From positions 5,989 to 22,235 of the forward strand of contig DDYL01000151.1 of assembly GCA_002347925.1 (NCBI GenBank): a DNA stretch of 16,247 nt, read 5' to 3'. The notes beneath the pieces were generated by a model. The model was not told where the DNA came from. It saw only the letters and a program-made list of their open reading frames with translations, and made no database searches. Made by a program: the position numbers and the translations under genes. Source of the stretch: Chloroflexi bacterium UBA2235. Its GTDB lineage: Bacteria > Chloroflexota > UBA11872 > UBA12225. Shown here piece by piece: positions 6,877 to 13,012 of this stretch. The first letter of the stretch is position 1; every line of letters begins with the position of its first letter.

Positions 6877-6908
6877 ACACCGCCAGAGCGAGATGTCAAA
6901 AACCGGAT

Positions 6909-6969
6909 TCGGTGACCGATACACTCCCGTCGCCGGCGGATCCCACGACGGCTGTGAATTCCTGAATTC
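6909..6969. promoter_or_regulatory. Two palindromes upstream of the TSUP permease
   Basis: TCGGT-G-ACCGA (6909-6919) is an 11-base palindrome. Two GAATTC copies two bases apart (6956-6961 and 6964-6969) end 17 bases before the permease ATG. A TACACT box at 6920-6925 could be a -10 element. Together they mark the likely promoter and operator zone between the amidohydrolase and the permease; the individual assignments are weak. Confidence 0.25.
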
Positions 6970-6986
6970 CCGGGGCGACAATCACG

Positions 6987-7790
6987 ATGCCAGAGATGAC
7001 CACCGCTGACCTGATTGCATTTACGCTGCTATTCTGCGCGGCTGGCCTTGGTGGCGCCTTGAACGCGGTGGCAGGTGGCGGGACATTCATCACCCTGCCC
7101 TGCCTGATTTTCACGGGCGTGCCACCGATCTTCGCGAATACCACCAGCACGATGGCCCTATGGCCGGGTTCTGTCAGCAGTGTGGCAGCCTACCGCAAGG
7201 AGATCGCTGGTCTCAGAAATCTCGGATTGTTGGCGGTCCCGTCCGTCCTCGGTGGGCTTGCGGGGGCAGTCTTGCTGCTCCGCACCCCTGAAGACACATT
7301 CGTGCGCATGGTGCCGTGGCTTCTCCTGGGGGCGACGATCCTATTCACTTACGGATCGAGGCTGACCCGCAGCCTTCGCGCCCGACTGACGATGGGGTCG
7401 CCGGATGGCATTCGCGGAGTGCTGCTCGTTGGCGCACTGCAAATCGTCATCGCGATCTATGGGGGCTACTTCGGCGGTGGCATCGGGATCCTGATGCTTG
7501 CGTCATTCGTGCTGATGGGCATGGAGAACATTCATGAGATGAATGCCCTGAAGACGATCCTTGCAAGCTGCATCAACGGGGTCGCGATGCTCACGTTCGT
7601 GTGGAACGGATCAGTCATGTGGCCCCAAGCCGCAGTGATGATTGTCGGCGGCATTGTCGGGGGGTACGGGGGGGCGCACTACGCTCAGCGCATCGCTCCC
7701 ACGCGGGTGAGGACGTTCGTTACGGTGGTCGCGAGTACGATGACCGTGTACTTCTTCATCAGGACTTACGTGTTGCCCTACTGGTCATAA
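6987..7790 (+). CDS. TauE/SafE (TSUP) family membrane permease
   Basis: 267-residue integral membrane protein of the TSUP family, whose members export sulfite, sulfonates or small organic acids. The N-terminal hallmark is AAGLGGALNAVAGGGTFITLP (from about residue 18), followed by VPPIFANTTSTMALWPG (45-61); the second half repeats it as GYFGGGIGILMLASF and MNALKTILASCINGVA. Roughly eight hydrophobic segments are visible, the expected count. The length fits the family (about 240-280). The start at 6987 has only a distant G-rich Shine-Dalgarno; M4 at 6996 is an alternative. It is divergent from the amidohydrolase (256-base gap) and convergent with the flavoprotein gene (49-base gap). The neighbouring sulfite-oxidase-like gene makes a sulfur oxyanion a reasonable but unproven cargo. 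Confidence 0.92.
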   Translation: MPEMTTADLIAFTLLFCAAGLGGALNAVAGGGTFITLPCLIFTGVPPIFANTTSTMALWPGSVSSVAAYRKEIAGLRNLGLLAVPSVLGGLAGAVLLLRTPEDTFVRMVPWLLLGATILFTYGSRLTRSLRARLTMGSPDGIRGVLLVGALQIVIAIYGGYFGGGIGILMLASFVLMGMENIHEMNALKTILASCINGVAMLTFVWNGSVMWPQAAVMIVGGIVGGYGGAHYAQRIAPTRVRTFVTVVASTMTVYFFIRTYVLPYWS

Positions 7791-7817
7791 TAAGCGTTCA
7801 GCTTCTCTGATTGAGTC

Positions 7818-7830
7818 TCCAGTGGCTGGA
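7818..7830. terminator. Small hairpin between convergent TSUP and flavoprotein genes
   Basis: TCCAG-TGG-CTGGA, five perfect pairs, lies in the 49-base gap between the two stop codons. A shorter AAGC-GTTCA-GCTT hairpin comes just before it (7792-7804). Neither has a proper T-run, so the terminator call is weak and rests mainly on position. Confidence 0.25.
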
Positions 7831-7839
7831 CCCCCGCGG

Positions 7840-8985
7840 TCACCACTCACGCATCAGATCTGCCGCTGACAATCCGGCATTCTGACCAAGGCCGAAAGCG
7901 GTCGCGATCAAATTTCGTTGTCCGGCGACGATGTCTCCAGCTGCAAACAGTCCGGGCACTGCGTTCCCATCGGCGCCGAGAACCGCTCCATCCTCGTCCA
8001 CGACAAGCAGGCCCTCGTCATCGGTCTTGAGGTTCCAGCCGTCATTGCTCGCGAGATATTCGCTGTTCGCCTTGAGACCGTAGTCAACGAAGAACCCGTC
8101 GGCGAAGACTTCACGTCCGGACGAAAGTTTCAGGCCGAGAAGGTCGGTCCCCTTGCCGATATGGGCCGCGATCGGTTCGGTGATCACCTCGATGTTTCGC
8201 GCGGCTAGCGTTGCTAAGCGGGCATCGCTGAAATCCGGATCCGCGCCGTTCGTAAGAATGGTGATGTGACCAGTGAAGTCCTGGGCTCCCCGGGCAATAC
8301 TCCAGGCAAAGTCGCCTGAAGCGACCACGGCGATGTGCTCATCAAGGTGCAAGTGACCATCGCACCGGATACACACGTGCCAGCCCTTCCGGTTGCCGGC
8401 GTAGCGGAAAAGGATTCGGTGGGTCTGGTAGAGGCGGTCGGCACCTTCAGTGACGTCGATGTCTGGCCAGATGTCCTCGAATCCACTCGCTACGACCAGC
8501 GACCGCGCGAGGAACCGTTCGATCGTCAATTCTGTCCCGGCCTTCAGCGCGCGCGTCGACGCTTCGATGGCAAAGAGGTACCCGGCCGGAGCGTGCACAC
8601 CCTCGTCCGGCTCCACGCGGGTCACGCGCAGGACCATCCCACCGCGCCGCCAAATGCCAACGTGGCGCGGCTTGCCTCCGATGGTGACCATTCGTCCGAC
8701 TTGGGCACTCATCCAAGCGGAGAGTGCCGTGGCAAGGCGTGGGCCCGTAATGCCGGGGAAGACCGGGGCATCCTGGAACTCGACACTTTTCGACCAGAAT
8801 GCCCTGCCCTTGCGCTGGCTGACCGCCCCTGCCTCAATGACCAGTACCGACCGTGTCTGGTGGGCTGCCGAAACCGCCGCTTGTGCTCCCGCCGGTCCAG
8901 ACCCGATGACCGCCACGTCGAACACGGGTGGTGGTGACTGAGCCTCGTCGTTGTGGGCTTCAATCGGCGCGCTTGCTTCGGTCAC
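7840..8985 (-). CDS. Thioredoxin-reductase-like FAD flavoprotein lacking the usual NADPH motifs
   Basis: 381-residue pyridine-nucleotide-disulfide-type flavoprotein. After a 20-residue tail, the FAD-binding GSGPAG is at 28-33 and VIEAG at 49-53. The redox-active CIRCDG (C205, C208) sits where thioredoxin reductases have CAxCDG, and the second FAD contact is GLFAAGD (345-351) followed by AFGLGQNAG. The second nucleotide-binding site is eroded: the usual VxGGGDSA is VVASGDFA, and the HRRxxxR that holds the NADPH phosphate is replaced by LTNGADPDF. The start is the GTG at 8985, not the ATG at 9006: AGAGGA lies nine bases before it, and it overlaps the upstream stop as GTGA. The gene is thus translationally coupled to the sulfite-oxidase-like gene, which suggests joint function. 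The electron donor is uncertain; ferredoxin, NADH or the molybdoenzyme itself are all possible. Confidence 0.9.
   Translation of the reverse strand: MTEASAPIEAHNDEAQSPPPVFDVAVIGSGPAGAQAAVSAAHQTRSVLVIEAGAVSQRKGRAFWSKSVEFQDAPVFPGITGPRLATALSAWMSAQVGRMVTIGGKPRHVGIWRRGGMVLRVTRVEPDEGVHAPAGYLFAIEASTRALKAGTELTIERFLARSLVVASGFEDIWPDIDVTEGADRLYQTHRILFRYAGNRKGWHVCIRCDGHLHLDEHIAVVASGDFAWSIARGAQDFTGHITILTNGADPDFSDARLATLAARNIEVITEPIAAHIGKGTDLLGLKLSSGREVFADGFFVDYGLKANSEYLASNDGWNLKTDDEGLLVVDEDGAVLGADGNAVPGLFAAGDIVAGQRNLIATAFGLGQNAGLSAADLMREW
8982..8985 (-). promoter_or_regulatory. GTGA stop-start overlap coupling two genes
   Basis: The TGA stop of the sulfite-oxidase-like gene (8982-8984) shares bases with the GTG start of the flavoprotein (8983-8985). 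The Shine-Dalgarno AGAGGA is at 8995-9000, nine bases upstream of the GTG and inside the end of the first gene. This layout indicates translational coupling. Confidence 0.8.
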
Positions 8986-9632
8986 CAGTGTCGTTCCTCT
9001 TTCCATGGGTCGGCATCGTTGTGGTACCCGTTCTGTTCCCAGAACCCGGGTCGGTCATCAGTGGTGAATTCGAGACCGCGCAACCACTTTGCGCTCTTCC
9101 AGAAGTACCGGGAGGGCACGACGAGGCGCAATGGCCACCCGTGTTCGGCGGTGATGTCATGTCCGTCGGCGCGGTGAGCCAGCAGGACATCCTCGTCCAG
9201 GATTGCTTCGAGGGGTACGTTCGCGGTGAACCCGGCTTCGGCATGAGCGATGACAAATCGCGCGGATGCCGTCGGCTGAACCAAATCGAGTATGTGTCGC
9301 ATCGGCACGCCCTCCCACGACATGCCGAGTTTGCTCCAACGGGTCACGCAGTGGATGTCAGCGGTGCATTCAATCTGAGGCAGGGCCCGGAACGCCTGGT
9401 AATCGAGCTCAATCGGGTTTGCAACGCAACCCCAGACCTTGAACGACCAATTCTTTGGGTCGAACCGAGGGACTGAACCGTAATGAAGGACGGGCCATCC
9501 GTTGGTGACGAACTGGCCGGGTGGCACTCGGTCACGGACAGGTTCAGGTGTGCGTTCACGCAAGGCGTCGATTTTGGTCTCATCAACTCCCTTGCCCTTG
9601 AGTTTGCCGGGCAATCGAAAGAACACAGGCAT
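8982..9632 (-). CDS. Sulfite-oxidase-like molybdopterin oxidoreductase, cytoplasmic type
   Basis: 216-residue protein made of the molybdopterin-binding sulfite-oxidase fold, related to the YuiH and MsrP/YedY catalytic subunits. The molybdenum-ligating cysteine is C95 in DIHCVTRWSKLGMSWEGV. The later signatures EHGWPLRLVVPSRYFWKSAKW (from about 163) and PGFWEQNGYHNDADPW (195-210) are classic for the cytoplasmic group. There is no twin-arginine or other signal peptide, no heme domain and no dimerisation domain, so it acts in the cytoplasm and needs a redox partner. GGAGGG (9634-9639) is only one base from the ATG at 9632 but seven bases from a GTG at 9626, so true translation may begin two codons later. 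It is the first gene of a pair with the flavoprotein. The substrate is not known; sulfite or sulfoxide is possible. Confidence 0.93.
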   Translation of the reverse strand: MPVFFRLPGKLKGKGVDETKIDALRERTPEPVRDRVPPGQFVTNGWPVLHYGSVPRFDPKNWSFKVWGCVANPIELDYQAFRALPQIECTADIHCVTRWSKLGMSWEGVPMRHILDLVQPTASARFVIAHAEAGFTANVPLEAILDEDVLLAHRADGHDITAEHGWPLRLVVPSRYFWKSAKWLRGLEFTTDDRPGFWEQNGYHNDADPWKEERHW

Positions 9633-9647
9633 ACCCTCCAGATGAAA

Positions 9648-9653
9648 AGTGTA
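9648..9653 (-). promoter_or_regulatory. Candidate -10 box of the molybdoenzyme operon
   Basis: The minus strand reads TACACT here, fitting the TAnnnT pattern. Transcription starting about seven bases downstream would leave a short leader that still contains GGAGGG at 9634-9639. No convincing -35 is visible. Confidence 0.3.
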
Positions 9654-9702
9654 CGGCGTGAATCGTGCGAGTTGGAGGCATAGTTCCGGTCAACCGCGAG
9701 AG

Positions 9703-9721
9703 TTGCCAGTGCCAATGGCAA
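9703..9721. promoter_or_regulatory. Operator-like inverted repeat between divergent genes
   Basis: TTGCCA and TGGCAA are exact six-base inverted repeats with a seven-base spacer (GTGCCAA), which itself begins a smaller GCCA-A-TGGC palindrome. The element lies between the molybdoenzyme operon and the ThDP enzyme, about 50 bases upstream of the candidate -10 of the former. Its size fits a dimeric repressor site. Confidence 0.35.
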
Positions 9722-9812
9722 TCTGCAGCGACATCGGTAGCGAGCGGGGTGGGTGGTCCGTGGCCCGGTTCCGATGCGCGAGACCGTCGACGACCGCGAC
9801 AGGGTTACACTG

Positions 9813-9825
9813 CGGGCAACGCCCG
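9813..9825 (+). promoter_or_regulatory. Leader hairpin before the ThDP enzyme
   Basis: CGGGC-AAC-GCCCG, five perfect pairs, follows two bases after a TACACT box at 9806-9811 that could be the -10 of the ThDP enzyme gene. The hairpin would then be near the very 5' end of the transcript, where such stems often protect the RNA. No good -35 is visible. Confidence 0.25.
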
Positions 9826-9873
9826 ACCAGCGCAAGGCTGCTGTTCCCAACACCATACAAGTGAGGCAATGTC

Positions 9874-11568
9874 ATGACGGCGATAGCTTCCGTACCGGCG
9901 GTTTCGAGCGACCCTTCCGAGATCACAGGCACTCCAGCTGCCCGGACGGGTGGAGAGATGATCGTCGACGCAATGATCGCCTCGGGCGTCAGGCACGCAT
10001 TCGGGATTGCTGGCGTCCACAATCTTCCGCTTTACGACGCACTTTACGACCGTGGAAAGATCACCACATTCGTGACCCGGCATGAACAGGGTGCAGCGTT
10101 CATGGCCGATGGATATGCGCGCATTGCCGGAACTCCTGGAGTGGCCTTGGTAACGACCGGGCCGGGTCTCACAAATACGGTGACTCCAATCGCGGGTTCA
10201 TGGTCGGACGGGATCCCGGTTCTTGTGATCGGCACCGCTGGCGAAGTACCCCTTCTCGGGAAGTACAAGGGATACCTCCACGAATACAAGGATCAGCACG
10301 GGGTCATGGACGCCGCCGCTGGTAGCCGGCTGGTGACGCGCACTGATGACCTCGAGACGGCGACGATTGAGCTTCTCGCCGGAATGCAGACGGGCCGCGC
10401 GAGACCTGCAGTGCTTGAAGTCCCGATTGACACGATGGCCGCGTCGGCGACCACCCGTCCACAAGCCGCTCCGGCCCGTCCCCAGGTCCCAGTTCCGAAC
10501 GCCGAAGCCGTGCGCCGGACTGCCCTGATGCTGCGTCAGGCGACCCGTCCCCTGATTTTTGCCGGAGGTGGGGTGGTTGCGTCCGGAGCGCATGTCTTGC
10601 TGCTTCGACTTGCCGAGCTGTTGCGTGCGCCGGTATTGACGTCAATAAGTGGGAAAGGTGCGATCCCGGACAGTAGCCCGTGGGCCGCCGGTTGTACGTG
10701 GCGGACATCCTCCGGACCTGCCGACGGGTACCCAGATGAGTGGCGCTTGGCAGATGCGGGCATTGTCGTTGGCAGCCGCCTGACGGGGATGTCCACGCGC
10801 GCTTGGCGACTTCCCTTGCCCCCGCGTCTCGCGCACCTGGACATTGACGCGTCCGAGATTGGCAAGAGTTACGCGGTTGAGGAACCCCTGGTCGGTGACG
10901 CGCGCGCCGGTCTGGAGATGCTGCTTGCCGAACTTGAGCACCTAGGTGGGGATGGTGCATCGGTTTGGAAGTCAGAGCAGATCAAAGCCATTCGTGACGC
11001 CGACGACCGGGCGGGTGAGGAGCGCTGCGCTGATGCGTTGACGGTGGTCAGGCAGGTGCGGGAAGGGCTGCCAGAAGACGGCATCCTGGCGTGCGACCAA
11101 TCAATCGCGTGCTACTGGTCGGTGCGCCATTTCCGGGTTGAAGCGCCTCGGCGTTTCCTTTACCCAGCGGGATCCGCGGCGCTTGGTTTCGGGTTGCCGG
11201 TCGGGATCGGTGCCCAAGTTGCGGCACCAGACCGACAGGTCGTTGTCCTGGCAGGCGACGGCGGGTTCCTGTTCACGGCGACCGAGCTTGCGACAGCAGT
11301 GCAGTACGACTTGCCGGTGACCATCGTCGTCTGCAACGACAATGCGTACGGGATGATCAAGGCTTCGCAGGAGCGTCGCTATGGCGGACGGGTCATCGAC
11401 ACTGTTTTGCGGAACCCGGACTTCGTAGCGCTTGGGCGATCATTTGGGGCGCACGCGGAGAAGTTGCACGGGCCGGAAGAGATCGGTGATGCCATCAGGG
11501 CTGCCCGGCATCGCTCCGGACCGACCCTTTACGCACTGGACATTGCGCTCGAACCACCATTCCACTGA
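9874..11568 (+). CDS. Thiamine-diphosphate-dependent enzyme, acetolactate-synthase-like
   Basis: 564-residue ThDP enzyme with the three-domain plan of acetolactate synthase and related 2-keto-acid decarboxylases and lyases. The N-terminal pyrimidine-binding domain has the activating glutamate E71 in TRHEQGAAFMADGYAR. The central domain (about 205-355) has IFAGGGVVASGA and HLDIDASEIGK. The C-terminal pyrophosphate domain has the metal-binding motif GDGGF (461-465) ending at NDNAYG (488-493). The length is near the family's usual 550-600. The ATG at 9874 has GAGG seven bases upstream. It has no partner regulatory subunit nearby and is not next to branched-chain amino acid genes, so a catabolic role is more likely than a biosynthetic one (inference). 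Around the catalytic glutamate it does not resemble sulfoacetaldehyde acetyltransferase. The substrate is open. Confidence 0.93.
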   Translation: MTAIASVPAVSSDPSEITGTPAARTGGEMIVDAMIASGVRHAFGIAGVHNLPLYDALYDRGKITTFVTRHEQGAAFMADGYARIAGTPGVALVTTGPGLTNTVTPIAGSWSDGIPVLVIGTAGEVPLLGKYKGYLHEYKDQHGVMDAAAGSRLVTRTDDLETATIELLAGMQTGRARPAVLEVPIDTMAASATTRPQAAPARPQVPVPNAEAVRRTALMLRQATRPLIFAGGGVVASGAHVLLLRLAELLRAPVLTSISGKGAIPDSSPWAAGCTWRTSSGPADGYPDEWRLADAGIVVGSRLTGMSTRAWRLPLPPRLAHLDIDASEIGKSYAVEEPLVGDARAGLEMLLAELEHLGGDGASVWKSEQIKAIRDADDRAGEERCADALTVVRQVREGLPEDGILACDQSIACYWSVRHFRVEAPRRFLYPAGSAALGFGLPVGIGAQVAAPDRQVVVLAGDGGFLFTATELATAVQYDLPVTIVVCNDNAYGMIKASQERRYGGRVIDTVLRNPDFVALGRSFGAHAEKLHGPEEIGDAIRAARHRSGPTLYALDIALEPPFH

Positions 11569-11604
11569 ACCGTGAGCGGAATAGTGGACCCGGAGCCAGA
11601 TGGC

Positions 11605-11883
11605 TTATCCGCGGGTAAGGCCTTCATCTCTGGGATGGGTCTTCTCGAGGATGAGACGCTTGGCTTCGATGCCAGTGAAACCCTTGCGCTCGAGTTGGGT
11701 GCACCACGAAGCAAGCGTGCGTTTGGCGGGGAGACGGCGTGCGCGCTCGCGAGGTGGAACTGAAACCGCGACGGTTGGAACCACCTTGCTGCTTCTGGCG
11801 GTGGTCGCCCGGCGTGCGCGCTTCGGAGCCGATGCCTCGGGCGTCACGGGTTCGCTTTCGTTTGGAACCTCATGGCTGTCCAT
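11605..11883 (-). CDS. Small basic hypothetical protein
   Basis: 92 residues from the ATG at 11883, which has a near-ideal Shine-Dalgarno AAGGAG six bases upstream; the open frame runs 50 residues further, but without such support. Residues 1-55 are low in complexity: an acidic and proline-rich start, then basic KRARRATTARSSK (21-33) and ERARRLPAKR (46-55). Residues 56-85 (LASWCTQLERKGFTGIEAKRLILEK) look like two amphipathic helices. The small size, strong basic charge and disordered tail suggest nucleic acid binding (inference). I do not recognise a family. It is convergent with the ThDP enzyme (36-base gap) and divergent from the aquaporin. Its leader contains two hairpins. Confidence 0.65.
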   Translation of the reverse strand: MDSHEVPNESEPVTPEASAPKRARRATTARSSKVVPTVAVSVPPRERARRLPAKRTLASWCTQLERKGFTGIEAKRLILEKTHPRDEGLTRG

Positions 11884-11898
11884 CGCTAACTCCTTCAT

Positions 11899-11943
11899 GT
11901 GTCCCAGTGACACGAGGCTTTCACGCGTCGCGTCAATGAAAGC
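11899..11943 (-). promoter_or_regulatory. Two hairpins in the leader of the small basic protein
   Basis: GTGTC-CCAGT-GACAC (11899-11913) ends three bases from the Shine-Dalgarno (11890-11895) of the 92-residue protein. GCTTTCA and TGAAAGC (11917-11923, 11937-11943) form a second perfect seven-pair stem with a 13-base loop. Both would lie in the 5' leader if translation begins at 11883. Confidence 0.35.
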
Positions 11944-12087
11944 ATACGCATCTTGGGATGACAACGCGCGGGGCGGACCATGAGACTGTCGCCGCGCGTC
12001 ATGAGAGGGAAGCGTTGACGAGAGCGTCGACACGCCGCAACTGCGATGAGACGCGGCACGCGGTTATCCAGATCAGGAGAACGAACC

Positions 12088-12849
12088 ATGCCACGAACGC
12101 CCCGGGTCGCCATAGCCCCCCGACCCAAGAAGGAACCGGTTGAAAGCGAGGAGTCGGCAGTCTCGAGCGATGCAGTCGCTGGGGACATTCGGGTTGCATT
12201 CGCGGTCGAGATTGTCGGGACCTTCGCACTGATCTTCATCAGTGTTGGCGCCTTGGCGGTGACCCGTGCGAATGACGCGGTCGGCGCGGCGCTTGCGTAC
12301 GGGCTGACGACAGCGGTCCTCATCGGCGCACTCGGACACCTCAGCGCGGCCCTCTTCAATCCGGCGGTCGCACTTGCGTTTGCGGTCACGGGACGCATGA
12401 CCTTCCGCGATGCCGGGATTGCGACAGTTGGCCAGGCGATCGGTGCCGTGCTTGGCGCGGCTGGAGTGGTGATTGCGTTCCCATCGGACATGATTCAGAA
12501 GGTGGCGAACGGGACCCCGGCGGTCGGACCAGGTGCCGGCGCATTTGGGGCGTGCGCGGCTGAGGCCGTTGCAACCTTCCTGATCACCATCGTGCTCTAC
12601 GGGGCCTGGTTTGATCACCGCAACCGTTCCGCACTCGGTCCCTTGTACGCGGGTCTCGCGGTTGTGGCGGGAACGCTCGCCACGGCCGGGATCAGCGGCG
12701 GGATCATGAACCCGGCGCGATGGTTCGGCCCGGCCCTCTACAACGCAACCTACAGCGAGTTCTGGGTGTGGATCATCGGCCCATGTCTCGGCGCGGTCCT
12801 GGCCGGCGTCGTGTACCAGTTCGGGTTCCTGCGCGCACCTCGCGGCTGA
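12088..12849 (+). CDS. Aquaporin/glycerol-facilitator family channel with an unusual filter
   Basis: 253-residue MIP-family membrane channel. A 33-residue charged N-terminal tail precedes six hydrophobic helices. Both pore half-helices are intact: HLSAALFNPAVA (NPA at 91-93) and GISGGIMNPARWFGP (NPA at 208-210). Counting from the NPA motifs, the selectivity-filter positions are Y71, T196, G205 and R211. Classic water channels have Phe, His, small/Cys and Arg, and glycerol channels Trp, Gly, Phe and Arg. The filter here matches neither, so the cargo may be a larger neutral solute (inference). The start is the ATG at 12088, with AGGAG eight bases upstream; an earlier in-frame ATG at 12046 lacks such a site. 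It is divergent from the small basic protein and convergent with the RraA-family gene. Confidence 0.92.
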   Translation: MPRTPRVAIAPRPKKEPVESEESAVSSDAVAGDIRVAFAVEIVGTFALIFISVGALAVTRANDAVGAALAYGLTTAVLIGALGHLSAALFNPAVALAFAVTGRMTFRDAGIATVGQAIGAVLGAAGVVIAFPSDMIQKVANGTPAVGPGAGAFGACAAEAVATFLITIVLYGAWFDHRNRSALGPLYAGLAVVAGTLATAGISGGIMNPARWFGPALYNATYSEFWVWIIGPCLGAVLAGVVYQFGFLRAPRG

Positions 12850-12904
12850 CAAATATTCCGTCAACCTGCAACCCGCTACGTGGTGGCGCGTTTGGATGAG
12901 TGAA

Positions 12905-12977
12905 GTCCCAAAGGTGCGGCCACACTGCTGGGACTCGACCAAGAGGGGCCGTCGGTATCGCCAGTGCCGACGGCCCC
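12905..12977. terminator. Strong double hairpin between convergent genes
   Basis: The second hairpin is striking: GGGGCCGTCGG (12945-12955) and CCGACGGCCCC (12967-12977) form eleven perfect pairs, extendable by three pairs (two G-T) into the loop. Before it, GTCCCA (12905-12910) pairs with TGGGAC (12929-12934), enclosing a smaller GTG-CGGC-CAC stem. Both lie in the 163-base gap between the ends of the aquaporin and RraA-family genes, which otherwise holds no gene. Neither strand has a T-run, so termination could serve both directions through stem stability alone or with a protein factor. Confidence 0.55.
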
Positions 12978-13012
12978 ACTGGATTCTCGGGAACCCGGTT
13001 TCTGGTCCTCTT

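Noticed and set aside
6730..6880. N-terminal extension of the amidohydrolase to an upstream start
   Set aside because: The extra 50 residues are Arg/Ser/Pro-rich and unlike the family, while a Shine-Dalgarno precedes the inner ATG at 6730.
6894..6899. Perfect TTGACA on the minus strand as -35 of the amidohydrolase
   Set aside because: The sequence 16-18 bases downstream is GC-rich (GTCGCC) and has no -10 likeness, so a promoter cannot be supported.
8335..8937. 200-codon plus-strand frame opposite the flavoprotein
   Set aside because: It is the complement of a well-supported gene with FAD and CxxC motifs, and its translation has no recognisable motif.
8986..9006. ATG at 9006 as start of the flavoprotein
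   Set aside because: No Shine-Dalgarno precedes it, and it would overlap the upstream gene by 25 bases. The GTG at 8985 has AGAGGA at ideal spacing and a GTGA junction.
9874..11568. Sulfoacetaldehyde acetyltransferase (Xsc), which would complete a sulfonate pathway with the TSUP permease
   Set aside because: The catalytic glutamate region reads HEQGAAFMADGYAR rather than the HEGSGGMMADGYTR that I recall for Xsc, and no phosphate acetyltransferase or sulfonate gene is near.
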